DNA from: CAZBNB01 sp964493245
GTDB taxonomy: Bacteria > Pseudomonadota > Gammaproteobacteria > Legionellales > Legionellaceae
Assembly: GCA_964493245.1 (NCBI GenBank)
Contig: CAZBNB010000008.1
Location: 29,486-93,485 of the forward strand
Length of the DNA stretch: 64,000 bases
Direction: 5' to 3'
Shown: in pieces, positions 1-9,129 of the stretch
Layout of the letters: every line of letters begins with the position of its first letter
Position numbering within the stretch: the stretch's first letter is position 1
Translations under genes and position numbers: made by a program
Notes under the pieces: model-generated
The model's database searches: none
What the model was told of the DNA's origin: nothing
Seen by the model: the letters and a program-made list of their open reading frames with translations, nothing else

Positions 1-19
1 AAAAGAAAAGGTGAACTGA

Positions 20-1798
20 ATGAGAACGCATTATTGCAACCAAGTAAACGAAACCATGTTAGACAAGTCCGTAACGGTTTGCGGTTGGGTGCATAATCGT
101 CGCGATCACGGTGGTGTGATTTTTTTAGATGTGCGAGATAGCAGTGATAGTTTATTGCAGGTTGTTTATGAACCTGAGCTTAAAGATGTCTTTGTTCTGG
201 CAGAAAAATTGCGCCATGAATATGTGATTCAGCTGACAGGCCATGTGCGTGCTCGACCAGAAGGCATGATCAATGCGCGCATGAAAACAGGAAAAATTGA
301 AGTGGTTGGAACGCAACTCACCATTCTCAATCAAGCACAAACGCCCCCATTTCTGCCAGATGAGCACCAAATTGTAAACGAAGATATTCGTTATCGTTAC
401 CGCTATTTAGATTTACGCCGTCGTGATATGCAGGCGAATCTACGCTTGCGTCATGCCGTAACGCATTGTATGCGTACCTATCTTAACGATAAAGGGTTTG
501 TCGATATCGAAACACCGATGTTGACCAAAGCCACACCGGAAGGTGCACGTGATTATTTGGTGCCATCACGTGTGCATCCTGGGACTTTTTATGCGTTACC
601 ACAATCGCCACAATTGTTTAAGCAGCTGTTGATGATGTCTGGATTTGATAAATATTATCAAATCGTACGTTGTTTTCGTGATGAAGATCTGCGTGCGGAT
701 AGACAGCCTGAATTCACTCAATTAGATATCGAGATGTCCTTTATTGACATGATGGATATTCGTCAGTTAATCGAAGGCATGTTGAAAATGATTTTCAAAA
801 CCGTGCTTAATGTGGAAATCGCAGATATTCCAACAATGCCTTACGCTGAGGCCATGCGTCGTTTTGGTAGTGATAAACCGGATCTGCGTAATCCGTTAGA
901 GTTGGTTGATATTGATGATTTGGTTAAAACCTGTGACTTTAATGTCTTCACCAGTGCCGCGAACGATGCTGAAGGGCGTGTGGTAGCACTGAAATTACCG
1001 AAAGGTTGTGAATTGAGTCGCAAAGAGCTAGATGATTTAGGCACCTTTGTTGCCATTTATGGCGCAAAAGGTTTAGCCTATATTAAAGTGAATGATCGCA
1101 CACAAGGGCTTGCAGGCTTACAATCGCCTATTATAAAATTCTTGTCAGAAGATATTGTTGAATCGATTCTACAACGCGTTGACGCCAAAACGGGCGATGT
1201 GGTTTTCTTTGGTGCTGGGCATCAAACCATGGTGAATGAATCAATGGGGGCCTTGCGTATCAAATTGGGTCAACAATGTCAGTTGATAGAGCCTGGCTGG
1301 CGATTGGTGTGGATTGTAGATTGGCCTATGTTTGAAAAAGATGCGACAAGTCAATCGTTGCAAGCCATGCATCATCCGTTTACCTCACCGCAGCAATTGT
1401 CTGCAGAAGCCTTGCGTGATAAACCAACAGATATGTTAGCCAAGGCGTATGATATTGTGATCAACGGCTATGAAATTGGTGGTGGTTCTATCCGTATTCA
1501 TTGCCCTAAATTACAACAAACGGTATTTGATTTATTGGGAATTCATGCGGAAGAAGCACAAGAAAAATTTGGCTTTTTGTTAGATGCTTTGCAATTCGGT
1601 TGCCCTCCACATGGCGGAATCGCGCTGGGATTGGATCGTTTAGCGATGTTGCTCACGGATTCAACATCGATTCGTGATGTTATCGCTTTCCCTAAAACAC
1701 AATCGGCAATGTGCTTATTAACCAATGCGCCAGATCGTGTTCCAGACGCACAATTAAACGAACTTTCTATTCGCAGTGCTGTTAAAAAAACAACATGA
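20..1798 (+). CDS. aspS: Aspartyl-tRNA synthetase
   Basis: Charges tRNA with aspartate in the cytoplasm. The 592-residue length is normal for the bacterial type, which carries a GAD insertion between the catalytic motifs. An N-terminal anticodon-binding OB fold occupies about residues 1-110 ([13 protein letters not shown]). Class II motif 2 is seen as [16 protein letters not shown] near residue 217, and motif 3 as [13 protein letters not shown] near residue 530. A purine-rich ribosome site (AAAAGGTGAAC) precedes the ATG. The stop overlaps the mutH start by four bases, so the two are probably co-transcribed. Whether it is the discriminating or non-discriminating form cannot be read from sequence alone. 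Confidence 0.98.
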   Translation: MRTHYCNQVNETMLDKSVTVCGWVHNRRDHGGVIFLDVRDSSDSLLQVVYEPELKDVFVLAEKLRHEYVIQLTGHVRARPEGMINARMKTGKIEVVGTQLTILNQAQTPPFLPDEHQIVNEDIRYRYRYLDLRRRDMQANLRLRHAVTHCMRTYLNDKGFVDIETPMLTKATPEGARDYLVPSRVHPGTFYALPQSPQLFKQLLMMSGFDKYYQIVRCFRDEDLRADRQPEFTQLDIEMSFIDMMDIRQLIEGMLKMIFKTVLNVEIADIPTMPYAEAMRRFGSDKPDLRNPLELVDIDDLVKTCDFNVFTSAANDAEGRVVALKLPKGCELSRKELDDLGTFVAIYGAKGLAYIKVNDRTQGLAGLQSPIIKFLSEDIVESILQRVDAKTGDVVFFGAGHQTMVNESMGALRIKLGQQCQLIEPGWRLVWIVDWPMFEKDATSQSLQAMHHPFTSPQQLSAEALRDKPTDMLAKAYDIVINGYEIGGGSIRIHCPKLQQTVFDLLGIHAEEAQEKFGFLLDALQFGCPPHGGIALGLDRLAMLLTDSTSIRDVIAFPKTQSAMCLLTNAPDRVPDAQLNELSIRSAVKKTT

Positions 1799-2457
1799 GT
1801 GTGATGACCGAGACAGCATTGCTGTCTCGCTGCGAAGCCATTGAGGGTTTGACCTTTTCACAACTGGCCGCGCGGTATGCGCTGTTATTGCCTAATCACC
1901 CGTTACAACGAAAAGGCTGGCTAGGTATGGCGATCGAGCGCGCGCTGGGTGCCGATGCGGGCAATCGTGCCTTACCTGATTTTGTTGATTTGGGTATCGA
2001 GTTAAAAACACTTCCCATCAATGCCATGGGTAAACCGGCCGAGTCAACTTTTGTGACTTCCATTCCTTTGCTCACGATCCATCAGCAAACGTGGAAAACT
2101 TCCCAATGTTATCAAAAACTTAAACGTGTTTTGTGGGTGCCTGTTGAAGGTGAAAATCACCTTGCGTATGCGCATCGTCGTATTGGTAGGGCTTTTTTGT
2201 GGTCTCCTTCTGTCGAAGAAGAAGCTATTTTAGAGCAAGACTGGCAGATGTTGTCTACCTTGATTTGTACCGGGTATTTGGCTGATATTCATGCGGGGCT
2301 GGGTGATTATTTACAAGTTCGCCCCAAAGCGGCTTCAGGAAAATCATTGTGCTATGGGTATGACGAGCAGGGACAAAAGGTTTTAACCTTGCCAAGAGGA
2401 TTTTATTTGCGTAGCCAATTTACCGCGCGTATACTGATTGACACTCCTGCCAGCTGA
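1795..2457 (+). CDS. mutH: DNA mismatch repair endonuclease MutH
   Basis: Nicks the unmethylated strand at hemimethylated GATC sites after MutS/MutL recognise a mismatch. The 220-residue length fits the family. The catalytic D-x(6)-E-x-K pattern is visible as [12 protein letters not shown] near residue 60, matching E. coli Asp70/Glu77/Lys79. The ATG lies inside the aspS stop (ATGA overlap), so it is translationally coupled. MutH implies Dam-type GATC methylation in this organism, although no dam gene is in the window. Confidence 0.96.
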   Translation: MSVMTETALLSRCEAIEGLTFSQLAARYALLLPNHPLQRKGWLGMAIERALGADAGNRALPDFVDLGIELKTLPINAMGKPAESTFVTSIPLLTIHQQTWKTSQCYQKLKRVLWVPVEGENHLAYAHRRIGRAFLWSPSVEEEAILEQDWQMLSTLICTGYLADIHAGLGDYLQVRPKAASGKSLCYGYDEQGQKVLTLPRGFYLRSQFTARILIDTPAS

Positions 2458-2468
2458 TTAATACTATC

Positions 2469-3164
2469 TTGCTACATGCTGAACAACGCAAATTTGCGTC
2501 TTTGGATGATTGGTTTCTTTCTCCGCAAGGATGTCGGGTTGCGGCTGCTTTCACGTCTGAATTAAAAGCTGTGGCACATTGTTTACATGGTACCCGCTTA
2601 TTACAATTAGGTACTTTCGCTGACAATGCCTGGTTATCTGTTTTGTCCCATCCTTACAAATGGTTAGCGAGTCCTGTCTCAGACAGTGCCGTTAGCTTAT
2701 TAGCAACCATGAGACATTTGCCTATTGATCGACACGCCATCGATTGTATTGTTGCACCATTTACATTGGAAATGGTGACACACAAACGCCATGTGATTAA
2801 CGAAATCGATCGCGTGCTAGCACCGATGGGATATGCCGTTTTTTTTGGTATAAATCCTTGGAGTATTTGGGGGCTTTTATTAAGAGTCAGTGCATCGCAC
2901 TGGTTTATGCATGCCCATGTTCATTTGCAATCTGCCCTAGCTTTAAAACGCATTTTCCTAAATCGAGGCTATGCACAGTGTTTATTGTCTAATTTTTATT
3001 ATATTCCACCATTCAATCACGAAAAATGCATTCATAAATTGGAATTTTTGAATGAAATGGGTAAAATGATCTGGCCTTATCCTGCGAGCTTCTATTGTTT
3101 GATCGTACAAAAACACGATCCAAGTTTATTGACACCAGATTTTAATTTGGCAAGCGTTTGTTAG
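2469..3164 (+). CDS. Methyltransferase-like protein (SAM-dependent, type 11-like)
   Basis: A 231-residue protein that resembles class I SAM-dependent methyltransferases. The stretch CIVAPFTLEMVTHKRHVINE, followed by IDRVLAPMGYAVF (about residues 95-130), matches the post-motif II helix and strand of that fold. The N-terminal glycine-rich SAM loop is weak (RLLQLGTFADNAWLS), so catalysis is uncertain. The start used is a TTG 11 bases after the mutH stop. No ATG in this frame covers the full fold, and the ribosome site is poor. The substrate cannot be predicted. It probably belongs to the aspS-mutH transcript. Confidence 0.72.
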   Translation: MLHAEQRKFASLDDWFLSPQGCRVAAAFTSELKAVAHCLHGTRLLQLGTFADNAWLSVLSHPYKWLASPVSDSAVSLLATMRHLPIDRHAIDCIVAPFTLEMVTHKRHVINEIDRVLAPMGYAVFFGINPWSIWGLLLRVSASHWFMHAHVHLQSALALKRIFLNRGYAQCLLSNFYYIPPFNHEKCIHKLEFLNEMGKMIWPYPASFYCLIVQKHDPSLLTPDFNLASVC

Positions 3165-3208
3165 GCTTTATGTGCTGACTTCCTTGTCATTAACGCTATA
3201 GGAATCTT

Positions 3209-3769
3209 ATGACCGTACCGGGAAAGATAAAATCAATTTACGAACGTTCAACACGCTTATTTACCACTCAAGATGTTGAAATCGCATTAGATAAATTAGC
3301 TAAAGATATTCATCAAGAATTGTTTGATAAAAATCCTGTGATTATTTGTGTGATGATTGGTGGTTTGGTGCCCATGGGTAATTTATTACCCAGATTAGAT
3401 TTTCCATTGGAAGTCGATTATGTACATGCCACGCGTTACCGTGGTGAGATACGAGGCGGAGAAATTCATTGGAAGGTCAAGCCTAGTTCAGATCTCCGTG
3501 GCCGTACAGTGTTGGTTGTGGATGATATTCTGGATGGCGGTATCACTTTGGCCGCGATTTTAGCTGAAATGGCAGCTTTGGGTGCTGAAAAAGTATACAG
3601 CGCAGTGTTGGTTGATAAATATCAAAAACGAGTCGAAAATGGTCTTGAAAAAGCCGACTTTGTTGGTTTACGTGTTGATGATCATTATGTTTTTGGTTAT
3701 GGTATGGATTATAAAGAGTATTTGCGTAATGCACCGGGCATCTTCAAGGTTGATCCACAAGATGCTTAA
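3209..3769 (+). CDS. hpt: Hypoxanthine(-guanine) phosphoribosyltransferase
   Basis: Salvages hypoxanthine or guanine to IMP/GMP using PRPP. The 186-residue protein shows the PRPP-binding loop [16 protein letters not shown] near residue 100 and the dimer/substrate region [10 protein letters not shown] near residue 74. Near the C-terminus, [20 protein letters not shown] is the region that contacts the purine base. A short gap follows the methyltransferase-like gene, and an independent promoter is possible. Exact base preference (hypoxanthine, guanine or xanthine) is not decided by these motifs. Confidence 0.93.
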   Translation: MTVPGKIKSIYERSTRLFTTQDVEIALDKLAKDIHQELFDKNPVIICVMIGGLVPMGNLLPRLDFPLEVDYVHATRYRGEIRGGEIHWKVKPSSDLRGRTVLVVDDILDGGITLAAILAEMAALGAEKVYSAVLVDKYQKRVENGLEKADFVGLRVDDHYVFGYGMDYKEYLRNAPGIFKVDPQDA

Positions 3770-3832
3770 ATATTTTTCATGGGGTGTTTTTTGAGCATAG
3801 ATAGCAATATAAGATGGATATAGGAAGCATCC

Positions 3833-5851
3833 ATGCAATTGTTTGTTGACTATGTGCAGCCATTAACAACATGGTTGCATGATCATTCTCATTGGGCATT
3901 GTTTATTACCTTTCTCGTGTCTTGTGCGGAATCTTTGGCTATTATCGGTAGCATCGTACCAGGTTCCTTAACGATGACCGCAATTGGTATTTTAGCCGGT
4001 TCTGGCGTGATGCGGATTGATTTAACATTGTGCTTTGCATCGCTGGGAGCCATTGCCGGTGACAGTGCGAGCTATGCGTTTGGTTATGTCTTTAGCGACC
4101 GCTTAGCCCAACTTTGGCCTTTTAATCGTTATCCGAAACTGATTCGTTACGGGCAAGACTTTTTTACCAAGCATGGTGGTAAAAGTGTTTTAATTGGCCG
4201 TTTTGTCGGGCCTCTACGCTCCATCATTCCTTTGATTGCGGGGATGATGCATATGCCACAGCTGCAATTTTTCTTTTCAAACTTCCTATCGGCGATTGGT
4301 TGGGCATTGTTGTACGTGATGCCTGGATATTTAATTGGTACCGCGAGTCATCAGCTTTCCAGCGAAAGTGCCAAACGCTTAATGATATTAATTGTCGTCT
4401 TGTTAGTTGGTATTTGGCTGGGTGGAAAAGGAATACAATGGTTTGCGCATTTTGTGAATCGCTGGTACGCCAAGTACATTCGTACGCTTTATTTATGGTC
4501 AAGAAATCACGCTTATTTTAAGGTTTTTTTCCGCGATTTACGTGATGATCATGCGGAAAATCAAGCAACGGTAGCGTTACTTTTTCTGTGGTTGATTTGT
4601 GTCATCATTTCCATGACGCTGGTTATTGGTGGCATACAGGGCACCTGGCTATACGCACTGAATCAACCCGTTTTGCTTTTTTTATATAGCATTAAGACAC
4701 AACTGTTTGATATATTTTTTATTGCGATTCATTTTATTATGAGTCCGATTAATTTATCAGCCTTTTTATTGGTATTGATCAGTGTGGCAATCTACACTCG
4801 TGAGTGGCGATTACTGAGATTTTGGATGAGCTTGGTCTGTGCGACTTATATTGTCATTGCTATCTTGAATATGATTCCAATCCCTACTTTTTCTGTCATG
4901 CATACCCATGCGTGGTTTCTTGATAAAACCTTAACGTGGGCAACCGCGCTGTTAACTTATACCTTATTTTATTTGCACGAAAGTGTGGATGGTGAAATCT
5001 CCTCATTTTTGCGTTTAAGCTTTTTGATGTTATTGATTTTGGCTGGGTTTTCCAGTGTTTATCTAGGAGATAGCTGTTTAAGCAGTGTGATTGCTGCTTA
5101 TTTTGTTGGTGTCTCTATTGGTTTAATGCATTGGATTGTTTTTCAAAGACAGGCATTACAGGTGCGTGACATGAAAGGCGTGCTGGTTTTTTCTGTTATG
5201 CTCATGTTACTGCTGACGGTTATACAACATTATTACTATTTTCGACAAACCTATAATCAGCACCTTCCTCGACATAAAGAATACGCACTGAGTGAAGACG
5301 CTTGGTGGTCGCAAAAAAAGCCATTGCTACCGCTTTATACCACGAATCGCATTGGCAAACAGGTCGGGTTATTTAATATTCAATATGTTGGTTCATTAAA
5401 ACATTTAGAGCGGCAATTAATGACTTCTGGTTGGCAAAAGCAACCGAGTACTTGGCTGTATTCATTGTTATTGCGCGTGAATGGGCAACACAAATTAAAT
5501 GCATTGCCACTGATGGAGCAATTGTATTTAAACAAACCACCGGCGTTGATCATGACATATCACGCAAAAAAAAATGGTAACTTATTTTTACTGCGGCTAT
5601 GGCTATCAAATTATTATCTAAATCATTATGAAGAACCTATTTGGCTGGGCAGTGTGATTCATATTAAGAAAAAGCAGGGTAATCAAACCCTGGTTTCACC
5701 AGAGCAATGGTCTACATTGGTGACACCCATGTATCCTGCTATTAAAGATTATCAAGTGCGAAGCTTGCCACTCAATGATACACACATGAAATCAATGAGT
5801 TATGTGATCCCTGCGGCATTGTTGATTATTAAAAATGATGTAGATGTTTAG
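3833..5851 (+). CDS. LssY-like DedA/PAP2 fusion membrane protein, PAP2 motifs degenerate
   Basis: A 672-residue polytopic inner-membrane protein in three parts. Residues 1-200 are a DedA/VTT domain (ESLAIIGSIVPGS; GRFVGPLRSIIPLIAGM). Residues 240-450 have the helix pattern of a PAP2 phosphatase. Residues 500-672 match the soluble LssY C-terminal domain (TTNRIGKQVGLFNIQYVG). The architecture is that of Legionella LssY. The PAP2 catalytic signatures are missing: the positions of KxxxxxxRP, PSGH and SRxxxxxHxxxD read IPIPTFSVMHTHAW, LDKTLTWATALL and SSVYLGDSCLSSV. The domain is therefore probably not an active phosphatase. It follows hpt and may be involved in lipid handling. Confidence 0.85.
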   Translation: MQLFVDYVQPLTTWLHDHSHWALFITFLVSCAESLAIIGSIVPGSLTMTAIGILAGSGVMRIDLTLCFASLGAIAGDSASYAFGYVFSDRLAQLWPFNRYPKLIRYGQDFFTKHGGKSVLIGRFVGPLRSIIPLIAGMMHMPQLQFFFSNFLSAIGWALLYVMPGYLIGTASHQLSSESAKRLMILIVVLLVGIWLGGKGIQWFAHFVNRWYAKYIRTLYLWSRNHAYFKVFFRDLRDDHAENQATVALLFLWLICVIISMTLVIGGIQGTWLYALNQPVLLFLYSIKTQLFDIFFIAIHFIMSPINLSAFLLVLISVAIYTREWRLLRFWMSLVCATYIVIAILNMIPIPTFSVMHTHAWFLDKTLTWATALLTYTLFYLHESVDGEISSFLRLSFLMLLILAGFSSVYLGDSCLSSVIAAYFVGVSIGLMHWIVFQRQALQVRDMKGVLVFSVMLMLLLTVIQHYYYFRQTYNQHLPRHKEYALSEDAWWSQKKPLLPLYTTNRIGKQVGLFNIQYVGSLKHLERQLMTSGWQKQPSTWLYSLLLRVNGQHKLNALPLMEQLYLNKPPALIMTYHAKKNGNLFLLRLWLSNYYLNHYEEPIWLGSVIHIKKKQGNQTLVSPEQWSTLVTPMYPAIKDYQVRSLPLNDTHMKSMSYVIPAALLIIKNDVDV

Positions 5852-5949
5852 GTAATGCCGTCATTGCTACCGGCCAACTTACCGACCTGCCAACCAACTT
5901 ACCGCGCTTTATGCGCGGTATCCATAGATGCCTCAATAAAGTTCACGAG
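5852..5949. repeat. Short palindrome and CAACTTACC duplication
   Basis: This gap between convergent genes holds two close copies of CAACTTACC and a hairpin TACCGCGC-TTTAT-GCGCGGTA at 5900-5920, followed by TCCAT. Related hairpins with the same TCCAT tail occur at 45147 and 53031. It may act as a bidirectional terminator. Confidence 0.6.
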
Positions 5950-6720
5950 TTACAATAAGTCTTTAGAAACACGTTGATAAACATTTTTGTAATTATCTAA
6001 CAAAATGGTGGCATGATGATGCTTAGCCATCAGTGCTTCATTTTGTTTCAGTGTTCCGGTACGGAATGTCCAGCCTTTGGGTAAGTGTAGCTTTTGTTGT
6101 AAGCTGGCTAAAGTCACTTGATTTTGTGTCTTTACTTCGCTGGTATATGATTGCATGACATAAACCTGCCCCTTCGGGCTAATCAGTTCATAAATAGGTT
6201 TTCCTGCGTGATATACCCAAACCAAATCTCTTTCGACTTGGTGCTCATGATAGGGGGCAGCGCCTAAGAAAATATCTTTCACTTTGATATGCATCGTGGC
6301 CGTTTGATGCATAGGAATATTGCCAAACGACTTTATTTTCGCTTCATTAATATTCATATTTCTGACTTCGTCCACGATATAATTGCGCGGGCCATTTAAG
6401 TAAACGAAATGTGACTTAGATTCTTTTTTAACAGTAGCGGGTGTCAATTTCGACCATAAATGATTAGGACATTGATTCAATTTTAAGGTGTTATAAACAA
6501 AACCAGATAGTCCATGCCAAAAAATCACCTCACAATAGCGTTGTCCACGTAAATTATTAATATCGCTTGCTTTGCTCATAAAGGGCATGGAAGCAAGAGA
6601 AGCCGCGGTTATAATTAACAGTGATGTTTGAGGGAGACAATATTGTCGTGCTGAATGGCGCGGTTTGTTGGGCTTAGATAGCATTTTATTTTTACGTGAG
6701 GAAAAAATGTTTAACATCAT
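5950..6720 (-). CDS. Secreted protein of unknown function
   Basis: A 256-residue protein with a basic N-terminus and a hydrophobic segment at about residues 31-45 (SLLIITAASLASMPF) ending in SKAS, so export is likely. No catalytic motif is recognised. The body has a compact conserved look: two early cysteines (RYCEVIFWHG; LNQCPNHLW), FVYLNGPRNYIVD, and YVMQSYTSEVKTQNQVT followed by LPKGWTFRTGTL. It recalls an uncharacterised family of secreted bacterial proteins, but that is from memory. The ATG was chosen because AAAAGGA lies five bases upstream; an ATG at 6684 is an alternative. The 176-bp palindrome lies in its upstream region. Confidence 0.7.
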   Translation of the reverse strand: MMLNIFSSRKNKMLSKPNKPRHSARQYCLPQTSLLIITAASLASMPFMSKASDINNLRGQRYCEVIFWHGLSGFVYNTLKLNQCPNHLWSKLTPATVKKESKSHFVYLNGPRNYIVDEVRNMNINEAKIKSFGNIPMHQTATMHIKVKDIFLGAAPYHEHQVERDLVWVYHAGKPIYELISPKGQVYVMQSYTSEVKTQNQVTLASLQQKLHLPKGWTFRTGTLKQNEALMAKHHHATILLDNYKNVYQRVSKDLL

Positions 6721-6836
6721 TCAAATCCTTTTAAGTTTTATTATTTCTTCTATCATAGAAGGATCTGCTGCGAATAATCAATATCAAAAATTCAGTTCTG
6801 CTTACACTGCCATTTTTCCTTCCACCTCAATAATAA

Positions 6837-7012
6837 AACCCCAGTTCGGCGTTTTTATGCTTTTAAATCGAGAGAAATCAATGAGTACGAGGCAAACGCT
6901 CTAAAAAAGCGCAGCACTAGCAGCGCTAATGTGAGCATTTTTTAGAGCGTTTAACGAAGTAATCATTGATTTATCGAAGGTTTAAAAGCATAAAAAACGC
7001 CGAACTGGGGTT
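6837..7012. repeat. 176-bp near-palindromic MITE-like element, copy 1
   Basis: The element starts with AACCCCAGTTCGG and ends with its reverse complement. The arms pair for about 75 bases around a centre rich in AGCGCAGC/GCGCT. A nearly identical copy in the opposite orientation lies at 16532-16706. It encodes nothing credible and has no transposase. It begins 17 bases beyond the stop of the Cys-rich peptide gene, so its RNA hairpin may form that gene's 3' end. It also fills most of the 309-base gap upstream of the secreted protein gene. Confidence 0.88.
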
Positions 7013-7029
7013 TCATTGAATGAGTCCCA

Positions 7030-7326
7030 TTACTCATCTTGATCCAAATGTTCCTGCAATATTTGTGGATGATTTTCAATGTACTGAGTCCCTGGATCAC
7101 CACATAAACATCGGCATTGACCATTCACGCAGTTTCCTAATCCTATATTCCTATAATATCCTTGCATTGCATCGCAAGTGTTTTCGCATGTGCCTTCACA
7201 TGGATAAGTACTCGTGCTATCACAGGCTCCCGCATCTTTCTCAACTTGAGTTTCAAGCTGGTATCCGCTGCAAACACAGCTAAAACAAAGCATGATACAT
7301 AAAACAAATTTTTGCTTAATGCTCAT
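7030..7326 (-). CDS. Small secreted cysteine-rich peptide, CS-alpha-beta/defensin-like cysteine pattern
   Basis: A 98-residue precursor with a typical signal peptide (basic MSIKQK, then a hydrophobic stretch ending near CSGYQ). The mature part has at least seven cysteines. It contains C-x3-C twice (CEGTC and CENTC), G-x-C (GNC) and C-x-C (CRC, then LC). Those three elements define the CS-alpha-beta fold of defensins and scorpion toxins, but the loop from CENTC to GNC, 14 residues, is longer than usual. An acidic tail (EHLDQDE) follows. The start at 7326 was preferred because AAGGA is six bases upstream; an ATG at 7329 is also possible. It is a single gene with no obvious partner. Function is unknown. 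Confidence 0.72.
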   Translation of the reverse strand: MSIKQKFVLCIMLCFSCVCSGYQLETQVEKDAGACDSTSTYPCEGTCENTCDAMQGYYRNIGLGNCVNGQCRCLCGDPGTQYIENHPQILQEHLDQDE

Positions 7327-7520
7327 CATAATTCCTTAAAAAAGCGTGATATTTATGTGTTGTATGTTATCAGTATAGACAATTTTCAATTGTTTTATCT
7401 GTGTTGTTTTTACCACTTGGTAACAAGTATCGCTATGAGGAATCAGCAAAAATTGATTTTGATTTGTTCTTTTTATTTATTCTTGTTAACATAGAATAAA
7501 CGTTCATAACTTATACAACT

Positions 7521-8219
7521 ATGAAGCGATTTATTTTAATACTTTTAGTTTTAAGTTTCAGCCGGGTTTACGCCATGGCTTCTCACGTGTATTCAGAGAA
7601 GGCCATTGACCATGCCGTGATGCGCTATGGTTTGAAGCAAGAGCCTGTCTTAAAATCACGCTTTGAAAAAGCCCATGTTGCTTATCCACCACGTGAAATT
7701 GCATTGTTGGCTTTCAAAAAAGAAAAGCAAATTCAATTGTGGGCACAAGATCAAAAGCAAGTTTGGCGCTACGTTTATACGTATCCTTTAACCGCATACA
7801 GTGGTAATTTAGGCCCTAAATTGCGTGAACGTGATCGTCAAATTCCAGAGGGTATTTATCGATTAACCATGTTTAACCCCTTCAGCTCTATGCACCTATC
7901 AATGATGATTAATTATCCCAATCAATTCGATAGAGTTCACGCGAGTCAGGATGGCAGGCGTACGTTGGGCGGTGATATTTTCTTACATGGTAAATCATTT
8001 TCCGTTGGGTGCCTTGCGGTGGGGGATGAGGCAATTGATCAATTGTTTTTACTGACGCGCCGTGTGGGTTTGAATCACGTTGAAGTGATCATCGCGCCGA
8101 ATGATCTTCGGATTGCTAAACCAGCAACGGGCAAATTTGCACAACCACACTGGTTGCCAGAGCTTTACCAAAACATTGGTCGAGCGCTGAAACGTTTTCC
8201 GAGCACGCAAACAGCTTAA
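7521..8219 (+). CDS. Secreted L,D-transpeptidase (YkuD family)
   Basis: A 232-residue protein with a signal peptide ([20 protein letters not shown]) and a YkuD catalytic domain. The signature [16 protein letters not shown] near residue 154 gives the catalytic His and Cys (H-G-x3-S-x-G-C). These enzymes form 3-3 peptidoglycan cross-links or attach lipoproteins, and act in the periplasm. The sequence is of the compact YafK-like kind, without LysM. It converges with lipB and the two 3' ends overlap by four bases. A second, different YkuD protein lies at 11807. Confidence 0.9.
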   Translation: MKRFILILLVLSFSRVYAMASHVYSEKAIDHAVMRYGLKQEPVLKSRFEKAHVAYPPREIALLAFKKEKQIQLWAQDQKQVWRYVYTYPLTAYSGNLGPKLRERDRQIPEGIYRLTMFNPFSSMHLSMMINYPNQFDRVHASQDGRRTLGGDIFLHGKSFSVGCLAVGDEAIDQLFLLTRRVGLNHVEVIIAPNDLRIAKPATGKFAQPHWLPELYQNIGRALKRFPSTQTA

Positions 8220-8857
8220 GTGTTCACGCCACACGAAGTTGGCACATTTGGCGTATTTCCACAAAGCTTTAGTAGCGTTTCAACCAATCGCTGTTGTACT
8301 TGTTCAATCTGTACACTGGGACAAAAATCTTTGATTTGTGTCATTTGTAGCGCTTGATAGCCGCAAGGGTTAATATTGAGGAAAGGCTTTAAATCCATGT
8401 CTACGTTAAGAGCGATGCCATGATAAGTACACGCTTTTTTAACGCGCAGCCCAATAGATGCAATTTTCTTTTCAGTGACGTACACGCCTGGTGCGCCGGT
8501 ACGTCGTTCAGCCATAATTTTGTATGTTTTTAAAACATCGATCAACGCTTGCTCGAGTTGACAAACCAATGTTCGTATACCGATACCAAGGCGCTTTAAA
8601 TCAAACAAGACATATACAACCAATTGTCCCGGTCCGTGATAAGTGACTTGGCCACCACGGTCACTTTGAACTATCGGAATATTTAGCGCATGGTTTAAAA
8701 CGTGTTCAGCTTTGCCTGCTTGACCTTGGGTATAAACGGGGGGGTGTTCTAGTAGCCATATTTCATCAGGGGTATTGTCATCACGCGAAGCGGTGAATTG
8801 CTTCATGGCTTCCCATACGTGCTCATAAGGTTGTTGACCTAACTGGCGTACGATCAT
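8216..8857 (-). CDS. lipB: Octanoyltransferase LipB
   Basis: Transfers octanoyl from acyl carrier protein to lipoyl domains, the first step of lipoate synthesis; LipA then inserts sulfur. At 213 residues it has normal length. Diagnostic segments are [19 protein letters not shown] near residue 65, the lysine-bearing [12 protein letters not shown], and the catalytic cysteine in INPCGYQ near residue 163. Its ATG shares one base with the ybeD stop, so it is coupled to ybeD and dacA. Its product serves the SucB lipoyl domain encoded at 41395. The usual adjacent lipA is instead at 32252. Confidence 0.96.
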   Translation of the reverse strand: MIVRQLGQQPYEHVWEAMKQFTASRDDNTPDEIWLLEHPPVYTQGQAGKAEHVLNHALNIPIVQSDRGGQVTYHGPGQLVVYVLFDLKRLGIGIRTLVCQLEQALIDVLKTYKIMAERRTGAPGVYVTEKKIASIGLRVKKACTYHGIALNVDMDLKPFLNINPCGYQALQMTQIKDFCPSVQIEQVQQRLVETLLKLCGNTPNVPTSCGVNT

Positions 8858-9126
8858 CAGAGCACCATCTTCATATCAGGGTGTTTAGTGAGCTCTTGGT
8901 AGAGGGCATCTAATGTGATTTGATCGTATACACGAATCGTTGCGGTGATGGCAAGATAATTGCCATGACCACTGCCTTGATGGGTTAGGGAAACTTCTTC
9001 TGCGATGGGAAAATATTTACGAATAATCTGTTCAACTTCGGTTAAAAAAGCAGGTGTATTTTTCCCTATGATTTTCAAAGGAAAATCACAGGGAAAAGTC
9101 ATTAATGTTTGCTTTCCATTTTCCAT
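8857..9126 (-). CDS. ybeD: YbeD/DUF493 family protein
   Basis: An 89-residue cytoplasmic protein of the DUF493 (UPF0250) family, which sits between dacA and lipB in many gammaproteobacteria, as here. The family pattern [13 protein letters not shown] at the N-terminus and the final PDMKMVL are clear. The fold is ferredoxin-like, resembling regulatory ACT domains. A lipoate-related or regulatory role is suspected from context only. The gap to dacA is three bases. Confidence 0.9.
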   Translation of the reverse strand: MENGKQTLMTFPCDFPLKIIGKNTPAFLTEVEQIIRKYFPIAEEVSLTHQGSGHGNYLAITATIRVYDQITLDALYQELTKHPDMKMVL

Positions 9127-9129
9127 ATA

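Noticed and set aside
3582..3794. Frame overlapping the hpt end
   Set aside because: Shadow of hpt in another frame, without family match.
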